From the NCBI GenBank assembly GCA_963580455.1, contig OY756960.1, forward strand, positions 23,247,238-23,311,237: DNA of 64,000 nucleotides, read 5' to 3'. This document shows, piece after piece, positions 13,480 through 25,137 of this stretch. This DNA is from Euonymus europaeus. Lineage: Eukaryota > Streptophyta > Magnoliopsida > Celastrales > Celastraceae. Each line of letters starts with the position of its first letter. Position 1 is the stretch's first letter. The notes under the pieces were generated by a model. The model did not search any database. It had not been told where the DNA came from and saw only the letters and a list, made by a program, of their open reading frames with translations. The translations under genes were made by a program, and so were the position numbers.

Positions 13480-15160
13480 GACTTTCTAATATGTCCTATA
13501 GTGTGACAAATACCACAACAAGGAGGTCTGCGAGCACTATCCTTAGCATCCATCTCATTGTGAAGGTGAATGGACTGAGGTCGCCTTTCTTACTCCTTTG
13601 CAAACTAAGATTTGAAACAATAACTAGGTCATAGTAAGTGGGCCAAGTTGACTGGTTTGATATTGAAAAAACATCAGAGCCCAAATATTGGTATAACTCT
13701 GCATGGAATAAAACTCGTCCCGAACTAAAATCGATTAATTCGTCAGGCAGAACATACAACAATAGCATGTGAATGAGGGTAATGGTAGATTAACCACTAA
13801 TTGCATGTACATGTGACATTTTCCAAATCAACAACATTTGAAACTCGAGGTTTGGACGGACGACTTAATCTTGATGATACACGCTTCACTTCAAATATCC
13901 CGAGTTGATGATGAAACATTTTCACCTCTTATGCATTTGATTGTTGTCTCAAACCATGCAATTTCAAATCTATCTCTGGTGTGAATTCAGCTCCTGATAA
14001 AGCCCGACAAACACCGTCTTGTCGACAATAGGTATAATATGCATTGCACCTATAGAAGGTTAATTCCACCGCCGCTGTAATTGGTAAAGCACGAGCAGCT
14101 TTCAAGACACCTTTAAAAATTTCAACCATATTTATAGTAATGTGTCCTCACCTTTTACCTCGATATAATAATGTCTAGGAAGCCAGCGGAATCTTCTGCA
14201 ACTATTGAGTAACAACATCATCGATAGTATCAATCTCGACCCATAATTTTTGAAATTGAGCTTCTTGGGTCAATAAGGACATTCTATGGACTGCATTCTT
14301 CAACCATTTGTTCTTGAACACAGTGTTACCCAAGATACTCGTTTAAACATTTGAACATTTGAGTTGTTTGTTTGTTCACAATGCCAAACAATAATCTTCC
14401 TTGGATATGATCTTTGGAGTGCATCCATGAATTCTGGTAGGACCATGTACGACTCTTCTCAATCACCAAACAATTGAGCAATGACTAACTGTTTTGCAAG
14501 TCATGCTTTCTTGTAAGAAATTGTGAAGTTGAATCGTTCCTTAATGATAGCAATTATAGCACCGATGGTAATAGACGTATCCCCTTTCACAGTCTTTTTG
14601 ATAAAAATATGCAATAAAATCAGAATCAAGTTGAGCATGATCTCAATTTATAATATGATTGGAACAAGTATGAACAGGCTGTAGTCTCACAATCCAAAAG
14701 AAATCATGCCCATCGAGCATCGATGTAGTTAATTTCCAATTGCAACCACCTTTTTTCTACACTTCAAGATAAGACGACCAGGATCAGAGTGTGTTACTTT
14801 GTATTGTGCATGTGTTTCAATATGGTACATCTTCATTGCATAAATCAATTCTACCTTCGTTGTAAATTGTGATCCGACATACAAATTTTTATTTGTATTT
14901 TGAAGTTGAACATGTTGTTTCACCCACTAAATATCCACAACTTGGTTGGCACAGCTAACATCTATTAGCTTTGAAGTTGGAGGCTCCATATAGTGGGTAG
15001 ATGTCTCGGCACCCATATTGCCATGAAATTGATAGTATGTTGAAGGGTCTGCGTCCATACTGCTTGGAAAGTGTGAGAATGTTGAAGGCCCTACACTCAT
15101 ATTACCATATTGCTCGTCAATCTCATATTGATGCTCATGCTCATCATCATCATTCTCCAA
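13480..15160 (-). pseudogene. MuDR transposase remnant
   Basis: Minus-strand fragments in the order of a MULE transposase. An acidic N-terminus (14927-15160) is followed by the MuDR N-terminal DNA-binding motif (14729-14923; VGSQFTTKVELIYAMKMYHI, DPGRLILKCRKK). Next comes a downstream core piece (13929-14129; VLKAARALPITAAVELTFYR, then GAEFTPEI). Last is a CCHC zinc knuckle near 13485-13545 (CCGICHTIGHIRKSC, pattern CX2CX4HX4C). The pieces sit in different frames with stops between them, and the DDE catalytic core was not readable. The element cannot encode an active transposase. Confidence 0.75.
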
Positions 15161-15436
15161 GATCTCATTCTCTTCTCATTCTCTTCTACAAAATCGTCGA
15201 ATTGAAGATCGTTATGATTGCATGTATTAGTACTGAGAGCGCATATATTCTCTTGTGATATCAAATTTAGAATTACATTGAGATTCATATTTCTTGTAAG
15301 TTGAAAGTTGTGATCAACAAAGAAACTTTGTCAATATTTATAGATGAGATAGCCACACATGAAATAAACCATGTGAAAAAATACGTGAAAACACGTGACA
15401 AAACTTATAATGACAGGCTTTGTAGCGTGTGAAAAG

Positions 15437-15471
15437 TGTGACAAAGCTTGTCAATGACAAGCTTTGTCACA
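15437..15471. repeat. Near-perfect hairpin in the MULE subterminal region
   Basis: 17-bp arms (TGTGACAAAGCTTGTCA and its complement) separated by one base. The core word GTGACAAAGCTTGTC recurs singly near the other end of the element (about 13259-13275) and in part at 15495-15505. This fits a subterminal transposase-binding repeat. Confidence 0.7.
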
Positions 15472-15764
15472 TGTGATAAAATGTGAATATGTGATGTGAC
15501 AAAGCTCAGTGTTATTTATTGTATTTTTTAGTATAAAACTTTTTGGCTTGATTTATTGTATTTGTCGAAACTTTTGTCATTATAATCAGTTTTTACAATA
15601 AACAATATAAAGAGTTGATGAGGTTCAATAGTCACGTAGGTTCGACATGATAGAATGAGAAATAATTTGATTCGAATGCTAATGTTGTAAATAATGTCGG
15701 TACGAATGTCAAAAAGGAAAGAAAAAAAAACCAGATTTTAAAAGCAAGATCCTGCTTTTTATTA

Positions 15765-16030
15765 TTTGTTGGGCCTGGCAACACCTTGGAATGATTTCCA
15801 GAAGGCCGAAAAATGGGTTTGTTTTCAAGTTGTTTTTTTTTTCAAAACGCCGCCGTTAAGTCTACTGGGCCAATCCAGAAATATGATGTTGGGAGTTTGG
15901 GAGACCCATTGAAGCCCAAACACGGACACCTGTTCGGCCCACCGAGTCCCCCAAATCGAAAGGGACATTTAAGCTATTTCGCTGCGGCTAAAACCGCCTC
16001 ACGCAAGTCACAGACTCACACCCGGGCCAA
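15765..16030 (+). promoter_or_regulatory. Site II-rich promoter of the 91-residue protein gene
   Basis: Four GGGCC/GGCCC motifs (near 15772, 15867, 15935 and 16024) in a locally GC-rich patch directly upstream of the ATG at 16104. TGGGCC/Site II motifs mark promoters of growth-related housekeeping genes in plants. No TATA box is evident. Motif presence is seen; function is inferred. Confidence 0.5.
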
Positions 16031-16103
16031 CGCGCGCCTTCAGAACTTTCATAATTCAGATTCTTCTCCTCTCATATTTTGAAAAGCTCGAGAAGCAGAT
16101 GCG

Positions 16104-18055
16104 ATGGCGATTTCACCGCCTCAACCTATTCCGAGTCCTGAAGAATCTGAACCGAAGCTCTCCGCTCTCGTTTATGGTTCGTTTTCTCTCTGATGATTAT
16201 CGATTAACCTGTTTATTTTTTCATGAAAAAACAAGAACGAAGAGCGATAAGCTTAATTTCCCGTCATCTCTTTACCAAATAGTGTTGAAAATACTACAGT
16301 TATTCGTTATAATCGCGCGATCCTGTCCTAACTTTACAATTTAAGTGTTCGATGAGCTAGCTGTACTTGTTTGTCATTCACGTGATTTTTGCATCCACGA
16401 GTTGGTAAATTACTACTGAACCGCGTCAAAATTTGTGAACATTCTTCTTGTTCACATCATATTTTTGGATTATTTTTACGTCTCCAATTTTTGTTTTTAG
16501 CTGAATTTCACGCTTATGTACTAAAATGCATGAAAGTGTATGCTTATCTCCTATTATAGTTCTGGCTTTGAAGGTGATATTTCTGTATGTTATACTGTTG
16601 AGATTATTGGAACTTTTATAATTTGTGACTCCAAATGAGTATTTTTTTACTTGATTATGCAAGTATGTTGCTTATTTAGATGATATTTTAGTTGCTTTGG
16701 TTGATGTATTCACTTCTTCGACCATAACCCCTTTTGTCTAACTTCTTCACTTGAAAACTTTTGATGTCTTGCTATATTCATGTATAACACGCTGGTTCTC
16801 TTCCTTAATTTGCATTGCTAGTTCAATTCAACTATCGTATTTCCCTCGGGTAGTTCCTGCAAGGCTGCAATCTTCAATTTCCACGATCCATAAGTTGTGA
16901 TTTTGTCTTTTACTTCATAAAAAAATTGTTTTCATGATGGTTAAATCATCATTGCTCTTTTAACTCAAAATTGGAGGAGATTGCTGGGAGGGAAAAAAAT
17001 GGAAGCCCGTAATAACTCAAACCTGTTTCCTTCTCTCAACAGATGCCAATTTTACAAATTTGAAAGAAGTGGTATCTTAAGTAAGATGGTGAAGAATACA
17101 AAATAAACTTTACATTGACTTGCTGATATAAATATATATATATATATATATCAAAAATATTTTTGAGCTACTATGGTAACCGTAACATGTAAAACTTGTA
17201 CTTTTCTGGTCCTTTCTGCTTTGGTTGGAGTGACGTTGGACCATTGAATTTCCACAATCTTAGCAAAACTCTTTCTTACTTATTAATCTATCTGTGTAGC
17301 ATATCCTCACATCCTCTCTCTTCTTTTTTTATTTCTTTGCTTTATTTCTTTCTTTCTCACTTTTATCTCTTCTCCTGCATGATTTAACCTAATATTCTCT
17401 TTTACTGGTTACAGATATGTCACAGCACATCCAGATTGCAGTGGACAACATGTTCAAGATGATTAAGTGAGCTGGAAATAAATACTTACTTCAGAAATAT
17501 CGTTTTAGCCAATAATAGAGATATAATGAGAACACTTTTCCACCTGCACATAACTGGCATTTTAGTTTCCATCGTGTGATTATTTGACTTTGCAGAGAAA
17601 AGCTGCAGGATATCACAGACTGAATTTTTTACTTAGAACTATGTTGCAGATAGAGAATATTTAGTAGCATGGTCCAACTTATGCATACTTTCTTCACTTT
17701 TTGATGTTAGCATTATATTCCAACCACCTAACCCTATTCTTTTCTCGGTTTCTATATCATTATTGTTTCCCTTGCACCAACGGAACCAATTTCAACTTCT
17801 TCAGGATATAGTCATTTTTTAAAACTTTATTTGGTCCATTACCCTTTTCCCACAGACCGGGCTCATGCTTTGTCTCTCATCTGTGTTTTCTCTCTCATCT
17901 ATAGTGAAATTGAGCAAAATTCAGCTGGAATAATGGAGGAGATAGGGAAGTGCAAAGACTCTGCTCTTGAAAGGAAGAAGGACTTGGAGGAGGAGAAGGA
18001 AAGATTTCAGAAAGCTGCTTACACAGTTCTAGACATGCTTAGCCGCAGAGACTAA
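16104..18055 (+). CDS. Small coiled-coil protein, function unknown (91 aa)
   Basis: Three exons (16104-16176, 17415-17466, 17905-18055) give a 91-residue protein. Donors are TATG|GTTCG and TTAA|GTGAGC; acceptors are TTACAG and CTATAG; phases agree. The protein starts MAISPPQPIPSPEESEPKLS, a Pro/Ser-rich head. It then becomes one long, charged amphipathic helix: DMSQHIQIAVDNMFKMIKEI, then GIMEEIGKCKDSALERKKDL, ending TVLDMLSRRD. There is no signal peptide or membrane span. I recall similar short proteins in other eudicots but no assigned function. Clean splicing and compact length argue for a real gene, and the helix suggests a subunit of a larger assembly. Confidence 0.75.
17131..17151. repeat. 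(AT)n microsatellite
   Basis: About ten uninterrupted AT units inside the first intron of the 91-residue protein gene. Confidence 0.9.
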
Positions 18056-18330
18056 AAACTGTGAGCTCCATCATTTTTCTTTCTGAGGTCTCATTCTTTG
18101 CACACCATTACATTATAACAATGATTTGACTTCGTAAAACTCAAGGATCTGTAATCATAGGTCTCTTGGAATGCCTATGAATACACATATGCTATATACA
18201 TCGACATAGCAGTACCAAACTTTCTTCATTCAAAAAAGAAGAAGTTTTTACAACGTGATCAAAATCATGACTTAATTTTGGCAAAGGATTGCAGTGGCTG
18301 ACATTTAATAGAAGAGTTTGTTGTTCCTTT
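18056..18330. other. Convergent 3' ends
   Basis: Short tail-to-tail spacer between the 91-residue protein gene (+) and the K+ channel gene (-). It must hold both 3' UTRs; their transcripts may overlap. Confidence 0.6.
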
Positions 18331-21300
18331 CTAAAAAATAAACAGATGATCCTTGTCTCTTAAAGCATCCAAGTCTTCCACTTGCGAGCCATCCTCCATG
18401 AGAATTGTGCTTCCTTGTTTGCCAAGTTTTTTCTCTGCAATAGTCAAACTAAGGTTCAGCATAGTATATTAATCTTTTATTAATTTTCCTTAAGAATACT
18501 TACTAATTCCTATACGGCTAACAAATATTTATATGTATTTTTTCAAGTTGGCCATTTTTTACATTCGGAAAGCCTATATCTCCCAGAAATGGAATTTGAT
18601 CAATAATAAAACTTTGACCTTACTCCTTAGTAATTATTGCGTCAACCCTCTTATTCTACAATATAAGAGGACATTTACAGATGGAATTTAGATTCACTTA
18701 TTTCTCTTGTAGTGCCGAGGGGGCCACTGTCAATGTCAATAATACCTTTTGAAATTATCAGTGTGTGAAAATCTTTTGGAGGTTGTGCTTCCTTCAATTT
18801 TTCCATACCTGCTAATATGAATAGTGCGTCTTTTGAGTTGGGCAAATGGATGAGCATCCCCAAGCGGTCGTTGTTTTCCTTTGGATGTTGCCCATGGATT
18901 ATCACCCTTATGGGTTTTGTGAATGATCTCTCTCGTGTTCCTGAAAAAAATGTCACAAACTTAAAAAGGGAATATGTACATCTTAATTAATTTTGTGCTT
19001 CATTCATATAATTTGAAACCTCAGGGCCTTCACATCCATCTGTTTCATAAAACACTTTGAAATGCCAAGCAGACTGATGGAGTGGTATGCACTTGGCCAC
19101 ATAATTTTTTACCACGTAGAAAGCCACATTGTACATTCCTTTTTTATTTGAAACTGTTTCTTTCAGGATGAACTGATGAAGGATATAACATTCTTTTTTT
19201 CCATCTCAAAATCCCACAATCTAAGAGGCCACAGAAACTTCGATTCTAAAGTACATGAAAAATGCAAGCCATGTCAACTCAACTCAATAACTATGATCAA
19301 CAACAAAAGGTGGAGTCCCGTGCTATTTCATCTGACAAAAAGTCTAACTCTTGCCTCACGCCTTTTCCTTCCCCTAGAAACAAAGAGACATGCCACAGAA
19401 TGCTCGTCATGTCATTAACCAATTCCTTGCACTCTTGAATTTTCCAGAGGCCAATAGAGTGTACTAGATGAAAAAAAGAAGCTACTGTGGCCGAGTATAT
19501 GCACAGTTAATTTCTTTTAGGATAAGTCCATGTATTCAACAATAGCTACTTTCTAACATTGATAAATGGTTGTTGAGGACTTCCATTGGATCAAGTGGTT
19601 GGTGCCTCATGACTATGCCCTTAAGGCAGGGATTTGAATCCCCCCATCCCCAAAAAGCAAAAGAAAATTTGAAAAACAAAAGAAGTTTATTTAGATAATT
19701 GGCTGCTACTTATCGATGAAGTCACGAAATTGTTCTGGTTATGGTAATCATCTAGTTTTTTTTGGAGATCATCTAGGCTGGAGATACATATGTTGTGTCC
19801 TCATTAAGCTTCATGTTAAATCAAGGTAATTCATATGTAGGTGTTATGTTTACCTTTGACATTTACATCTTCTTGAGAGTCTAATGATTCCTGATTATGT
19901 GGTTCTTCATTTGATGTTGTTGTTTGCTGCAAGAATTAACCTATTGATGAAGGAAATCGTTTGTGTTTAAAGAACAAGCCATTATAATTTTTAACAAAGA
20001 GAAAATTATACCTCCATAGTGAGATCACTGAGATAATCTGTTAGGAAGGGTATTTCTTCACATACATCTTCTTTTAAGTCCTTCAAGTACTGAGGAAGAA
20101 AGAGAAACACATACATTTTTAGTTTAGCTTGATTGCTCGGCATATAAAGAGAAATAGATTTATCCTGACCTGAATGAAGTTGGAGATAATTATCCTTCCA
20201 TCTTCATTATATGGCTGGACAATCTGCTTAAACTTCTGATGACTGATCCGGATGACCTGGGAAAGCCTCTTGGTTCTTACTGTAAAAGGTTGTGGGATGT
20301 TGAAAAGTACCCCGATTTCTCCTGCCAGGTCTCCAGGTCCCAATTTTGACAAAGACTGAAGCATTCATGAACTTAGTTTCTATTGACATGAAAGATCGTG
20401 TTACCTCTATACTACAGATTTATACGCATTTAATGCAACTAACAATCTCTGGTCTGTATTACATGCATGGCCTCTGATTTCGTGCTTCAGCTTGCCCATA
20501 AACATTCTTATGACTTCCAGAAACTTTGTATTGCATAATGCATAAGAAGACCAGATAAGGCCCAATACATAATTAATGATGTATGGTTTTGTGATGCAGG
20601 ACGGGCCAACCCGAGTCCACGGGCTTTTCGAGCTCAGAGGCCGCGGCATGGCCCTAGGCCCATCCTGGACCAGATCTGCAGATCGTACACCCCAACCCAC
20701 TAGGGATGTTGATGTGAGGAGTCGAACTCGTGACCCTCACATCCTTTAGACAGGCAAACCTGTCAACCAACTAAGCTGCAGCTTAGTTGGTTGACAGGTT
20801 TGCCTGTCTAAAGGATGTGAGGGTCACGAGTTCGACTCCTCACATCAACATCCCTAGTGGGTTGGGGTGTACGATCTGCAGATCTGGTCCAGGATGGGCC
20901 TAGGGCCATGCCGCGGCCTCTGAGCTCGAAAAGCCCGTGGACTCGGGTTGGCCCGTCCTGCATCATTTTGAATGGGCTAAAGTTACATATCATTCTTTTA
21001 TATAGTTCATCCTTATGGTTAATTCTGTCTTTTAGCATACCTGCATATTGCTTCTGCTGCAAAAAGAATTTGACGAAATTGAGGGTTTTGTCCTTTATTT
21101 TTCTCCAAACATATTTTTGCATCCTGAACTGGGTATAGTGATGATCTTTAAACAATTTTTTTCCCAAATGTTTATACAGGATACAAAAATGTTTGTTCAC
21201 TTTACTGTGTAGAAGGTGTGGCTACTTTGTGGAGGTTCCTGCACTGCTGTGTCATCAACGTTGTAACATTTGGTGAGATACTTTCTTACTGAAAACTTTT

Positions 21301-24300
21301 CTATTTTGGGTCGTTCTCTGGATCAGGTATGTTCTGCCTTAAGCAGACTTCAAATAACCATATATGATAATTGTTGTATTTGAAGGATGTCTTAGTTTAA
21401 TGATCTAGAATAAACTTTTTCCTGTTCATTTTAAGATAATTCATTTGATGCCACTCCCACTTTGATGGAATAGAAAGATCAAATCAGTAAATCACTACAT
21501 AGAGGCTAGAGCACGCCATTCTACATGCATTTTGAGGGGGAAAATGTGAAATTACCTGCTCCATCCCGTTCTTGTATGTCAGCAGCTCCTGTCATTTACT
21601 AACAGTTCAGACATCCTCTTAGATTATGCAGTATTTCATTGGATGAAAATGAGAAAAAAGGTACCATACCACTGCTCCAGATACTAGTATGTAGAAATCT
21701 GTTGGTATCTCATTTTTTAGGATAATTTCAACCTTAGGTGGAAAATATTCTGCTTTCATCTCTGACACCTGCAAAAGTATGCTGAGAATAATTTTCCATT
21801 CCAGAGCTGATATAGATATAAGTTTTCATTATTTGAAAAGTGATATTTGAGTGAAGTTTTTTTAGCGACGCTTATTCGAAGCAAAACAAAAATCAATACC
21901 AGCTGCCCAATAAGATCTTCAGTGGCCCCTTTAAATAGGTAGGCATTTCCAACAGTATTGCGGAGTAGATGCTGGGAAATACTGGATCTTATTGCCTTGG
22001 GTAGATCCATCAAGACTTCTTCTTGTTGTAATTCAGCTGTCTTAAATTTGAGTTGCATGTGTGCCAACATTTGATCTCTCAGGCTTTCTGGGAGGCTATT
22101 CTTGCTCGCATACTGCAGCATCTCATTAATGGTATCCCTCTGAAAATCCATAATATAATCAGTTAAAAAAATCTTCCAGATGCATGCTAATTTTCTTATA
22201 CTGAAGTGAGAGACTCTTAAGACGCTGCATAACATCATAATTCCACTTTCCTTTTCCGCTACACCTGTCATTGAACATACATTCACAGCCTCGCATGCAC
22301 ACATACATGCCTACACTCTACATGCATATTTCTTTGATGCGAATGGTTCTTTCTAGAAACAATCAGTGATAATACTCTGAAAGGACCATGGTCAAACACA
22401 TATGATGTTCTTAAATCTCGTGTTTTGGAGGGGCTAGATTTTTTTTGGATGCTTACTGCTTAGACTTCAGTATGTATTTGCCTGATTGAATGGAATGGTT
22501 ATTGAAAATTTTATATGTTCCAACTAGCACTGCCTAGGTGTGTATTGCTTGTGCGTATATCTCCAACTGTGTTTGTGAAATTTTGGTTTTACAGTGTTGT
22601 ATCCTATCTATGTGAGGGAATTATTATTGGGTAGATAATGGTAAAACTTGTAGATGGGAGTATGAGAGATTACCATGGCAAAAGTTCGCACAGCACTGTG
22701 AACGACAAGGTTTGTCATGTTCCCGATTATATAAGCAGTGAGGCCAATGTTGAATAACATGTACAACATATTAAAAGTCTTCTCCCCCGTATTTACTGCA
22801 TGCAAATCTCCATAGCCAACTGTGGTGAGGGTGACAATTGACCAGTATAAGGAATAGGTGTAGCCCAGCCAGACGCTTCTGTGTTTAAAATCGTGGACCT
22901 GAGCTCCAATCCATGTATTTTCTTGTACTGTATGATGGGCAGCCAACCAATAGTAGAAGCAACCTGCTGAGTGCACTACGAATAGGGTAACCTGCAAGTC
23001 ATTGAAGACAAAGCTCTGATAAATTTTCACTGAATTAAGGTTTTCATTTTTTTTCCCTCACGGAATTGAGTTGCCACTGATTCACTTTCAATAGGAAGTG
23101 TTAGTTCTTACACAGACTAGTTTGGAGAGCCTTGTCCAAAAGTAGCTGAAGATAGTGTCTTTTTCTAGCCTGAGAAAAGAAAGCTCTTATTAGTGAAGAA
23201 GTTACTACTGAAACTCCTTGGCTTTATTTGAGTAGTTATAGTTATATAGTCTTGTTTGTTCGCACAGTCTTTCTAAAAGAAAGGGTTCACTTGTGGCTGT
23301 ATTGGAGCAAAGTTTGACTAGTATTGGTCGCTCTAGACAGCTGAGCCGCAAAGCAGCATAATATACATGACTGTTAAGTAATGTTAGTTTGATTGAAATA
23401 TTAGGGGTACCTTTATTTATAAATTTTTTATCATGCTCGATGAATGGAAGATAATTGATTGGAATATACCTTTTGAAGAGTTCACTAACACGCCTAAGTC
23501 GCCAAAGCCGAAGCAGGTTAAGGAAGCCAAAGGCTTGACCATTCTGCATTTCACCGGTAAAAATTCTGTATATGAACTGAAATGGTAGAGTTGAGGCTAC
23601 ATCCATAACGAACCATAGTCTTGTGATATACCTATCTCAGGGAAAGAAAGAAATAGTTAGAAGATGCTAGCATGCTATTTTATGATAGATATTGTTTGTT
23701 AATTGATAAATTGTGTAGCTCTATGTTGATATATGCATCTTTATTTCTAGGTGCCTAACAGTTGAAATGTTTAGAATGACTTGACTGCATATGGAAATGG
23801 AAGATGTAGAACAATTGGATCCCTCATAAATGAAAATTTGAGGTAAGAACATAATCCTTTTATTTTATAGGGTTTCCCCCCAGGTTAAGCGTGTCTCATA
23901 AATTCTGAAATTTTGGGGTAATGGGCACATGTTCCACAAAATCTGCCGCTTTTATATTTTGGTATTATCGGGAGAAATATTCTTGTTGTAAGCCTAAAGG
24001 ACTGTGTTTATACCTATATAAGCAAACTTATATTGTGTCGTTCTGGATTTAAAAAAAAAAGGTGCATATAAGACAAGCCAACGTAGGTGACATTATCTGG
24101 CTAGGAATTACTCCAATATTATGCTCCTCATGGCAGATATAACAATTAGACGGCCTTTGATTGGCATGGACCCTTCAGCCCTTGTGGCCGACGTCGTACA
24201 ATACCGTTAACTGGGCAGCCAATAGTAACTCAAGTTTTTTGTGATTTTTCTTCTAAGGCCAGCAAGTGACTCGACCAAGTATTGGGTGAAGTTATGCCTA

Positions 24301-25111
24301 CAAACTAAAACCATCTATGATAATGTCGTCTATCCAACCCTTTTGTCGAGGGTGAAGGTTATATGATTTTAAGCCCGAATTCACGAGATGAAGATCAGAT
24401 AAAATAAAGAACGGACGAAGATAATAATAATTATACCTTTGTGCGATCTTCTTGTGATCGTCGACAAGGATATAGGAAGAGTGGTCGAGGTAAGCCACAA
24501 AGAAAGTTAATATGATGTCAACGGCGAAGAAGGCATCAACCACCAAATCAATATACAAGAGCGCCCCACCTGCTGCCTTCTTGAATGCTAGCTCGAACGG
24601 AGATGCCCATGCAGAGTACAAAACCAGCACCACCAGAAACGTTTGCCACAAACTGCATCAAATTAATCATATAATAAATTCTTTTTTTTTTTTGGCCTTT
24701 CTGGGCTTGGTGTTATCATTCATGTTATTGCTATACATCTAAAGAAAGGGATACTTCAATGGTAATGAAAACTGAAAAATCAAAAGTAGAATTTCCTTTC
24801 ACTTTAGTCACTCTTATAATCATTTACTGGGGGTTCTGCTGGTGCTGGAGATTGATTAGAAGTTGAAAGGAAAAAAAAATCAAAAAGAGAGTATATATTA
24901 TATATTGAGAAAGTAATGTGCAGTATACTCCTTACCGGTATCTACGATCATACGGAGCAATAACATATTCCTTGAGATGCAACCTTTCACTAACGACTGT
25001 TCCAAAAGCCGGTAAGAGGCTACTGGAAACTGAAGCCAAGTTTTTTATTTCACCACTCGAACGTCTTCGGAACATCAATGGTAGAGGAGAAGACCTTGTC
25101 TCTAATGACAT
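18331..25111 (-). CDS. KAT3: Shaker-type K+ channel subunit, KAT3/KC1 type
   Basis: A 624-residue plasma-membrane inward-rectifier subunit. Thirteen exons on the minus strand: 24936-25111, 24437-24652, 23470-23631, 23112-23169, 22674-22991, 21900-22139, 21670-21768, 21556-21588, 20170-20355, 20012-20089, 19854-19926, 18809-18940 and 18331-18434. Phases agree and every intron is GT-AG. It reads: short N-terminus (ending YDRRYR), S1-S3, S4 ([17 protein letters not shown]), pore [12 protein letters not shown] (GYGD about 263-266), S6 ([20 protein letters not shown]), C-linker ([14 protein letters not shown]), cyclic-nucleotide-binding-like domain ([20 protein letters not shown]) and KHA tail ending [16 protein letters not shown]. 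There are no ankyrin repeats, which excludes AKT1/SKOR types. The N-terminus, S4 and KHA match remembered AtKC1, a silent subunit that modulates AKT1. A rival call is another KAT member. Confidence 0.92.
19586..19680 (+). mobile_element. tRNA-derived SINE candidate
   Basis: An A-box-like word (GGATCAAGTGGTTGG) and a B-box-like word (GGGATTTGAATCCCC) lie about 35 bases apart and are followed by an A-rich tail. This is the RNA polymerase III promoter layout of a tRNA-derived SINE. It lies in the intron between the 11th and 12th exons of the K+ channel gene, opposite in sense to that gene. No target-site duplication was found. Confidence 0.45.
20592..20965. repeat. Perfect 374-bp palindrome of two head-to-head tRNA-like SINE units
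   Basis: Two 187-base arms are exact reverse complements with no spacer; the centre is at 20778/20779 within AAGCTGCAGCTT. Reading outward from the centre, each arm has an A-box-like word (AGCTTAGTTGG), then a B-box-like word (GAGTTCGACTCC), then a body of about 120 bases that is GC-richer than the flanks. This is the size and layout of a tRNA-derived SINE. The unit is flanked by the direct repeat TTTTG (20587-20591 and 20966-20970). It sits in the 1.2-kb intron between the 8th and 9th exons of the K+ channel gene. Confidence 0.92.
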
Positions 25112-25114
25112 CTT

Positions 25115-25137
25115 GAGAGAGAGAGAGAGAGAGAGAG
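25115..25137 (-). repeat. (CT)n microsatellite next to the K+ channel start codon
   Basis: About eleven GA units on the plus strand, so CT in the mRNA sense, ending four bases before the ATG. It would be part of the 5' UTR. Confidence 0.85.

Larger units (their letters stand above)
13070..15720 (-). mobile_element. Decayed Mutator-like element (MULE)
   Basis: Imperfect terminal inverted repeats of more than 100 bp bound the unit. Left TIR is about 13072-13195 and right TIR about 15580-15715. They share words such as ATTATTTACAACA and TTATTTCTTATTCTATCATG in reverse complement, and CTATGTGACTAT against CTACGTGACTATTG. Between them, on the minus strand, lie decayed MuDR transposase pieces (next entry). 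Long TIRs plus these protein motifs define a MULE. The outermost ends blur into A/T runs, so no 9-bp target-site duplication could be fixed. Confidence 0.75.

Noticed and set aside
13070..15720. 9-bp target-site duplication for the MULE
   Set aside because: The flanks are T-rich on one side and A-rich on the other, so apparent matches extend the inverted repeat and do not form a direct duplication.
15813..16082. Plus-strand open frame just upstream of the 91-residue protein gene
   Set aside because: It overlaps the Site II-rich promoter, lacks conserved wording, and is out of frame with the supported first exon at 16104.
20780..20860. tRNA gene at the centre of the palindrome
   Set aside because: A and B box-like words are present, but no acceptor stem pairs and the sequence continues into a long body. 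It fits a tRNA-derived SINE, not a functional tRNA.
20407..21200. Open frames across the palindrome, including two with the same N-terminal protein
   Set aside because: The identical proteins are a direct consequence of the inverted repeat arms. They lie in an intron and show no protein-family likeness.
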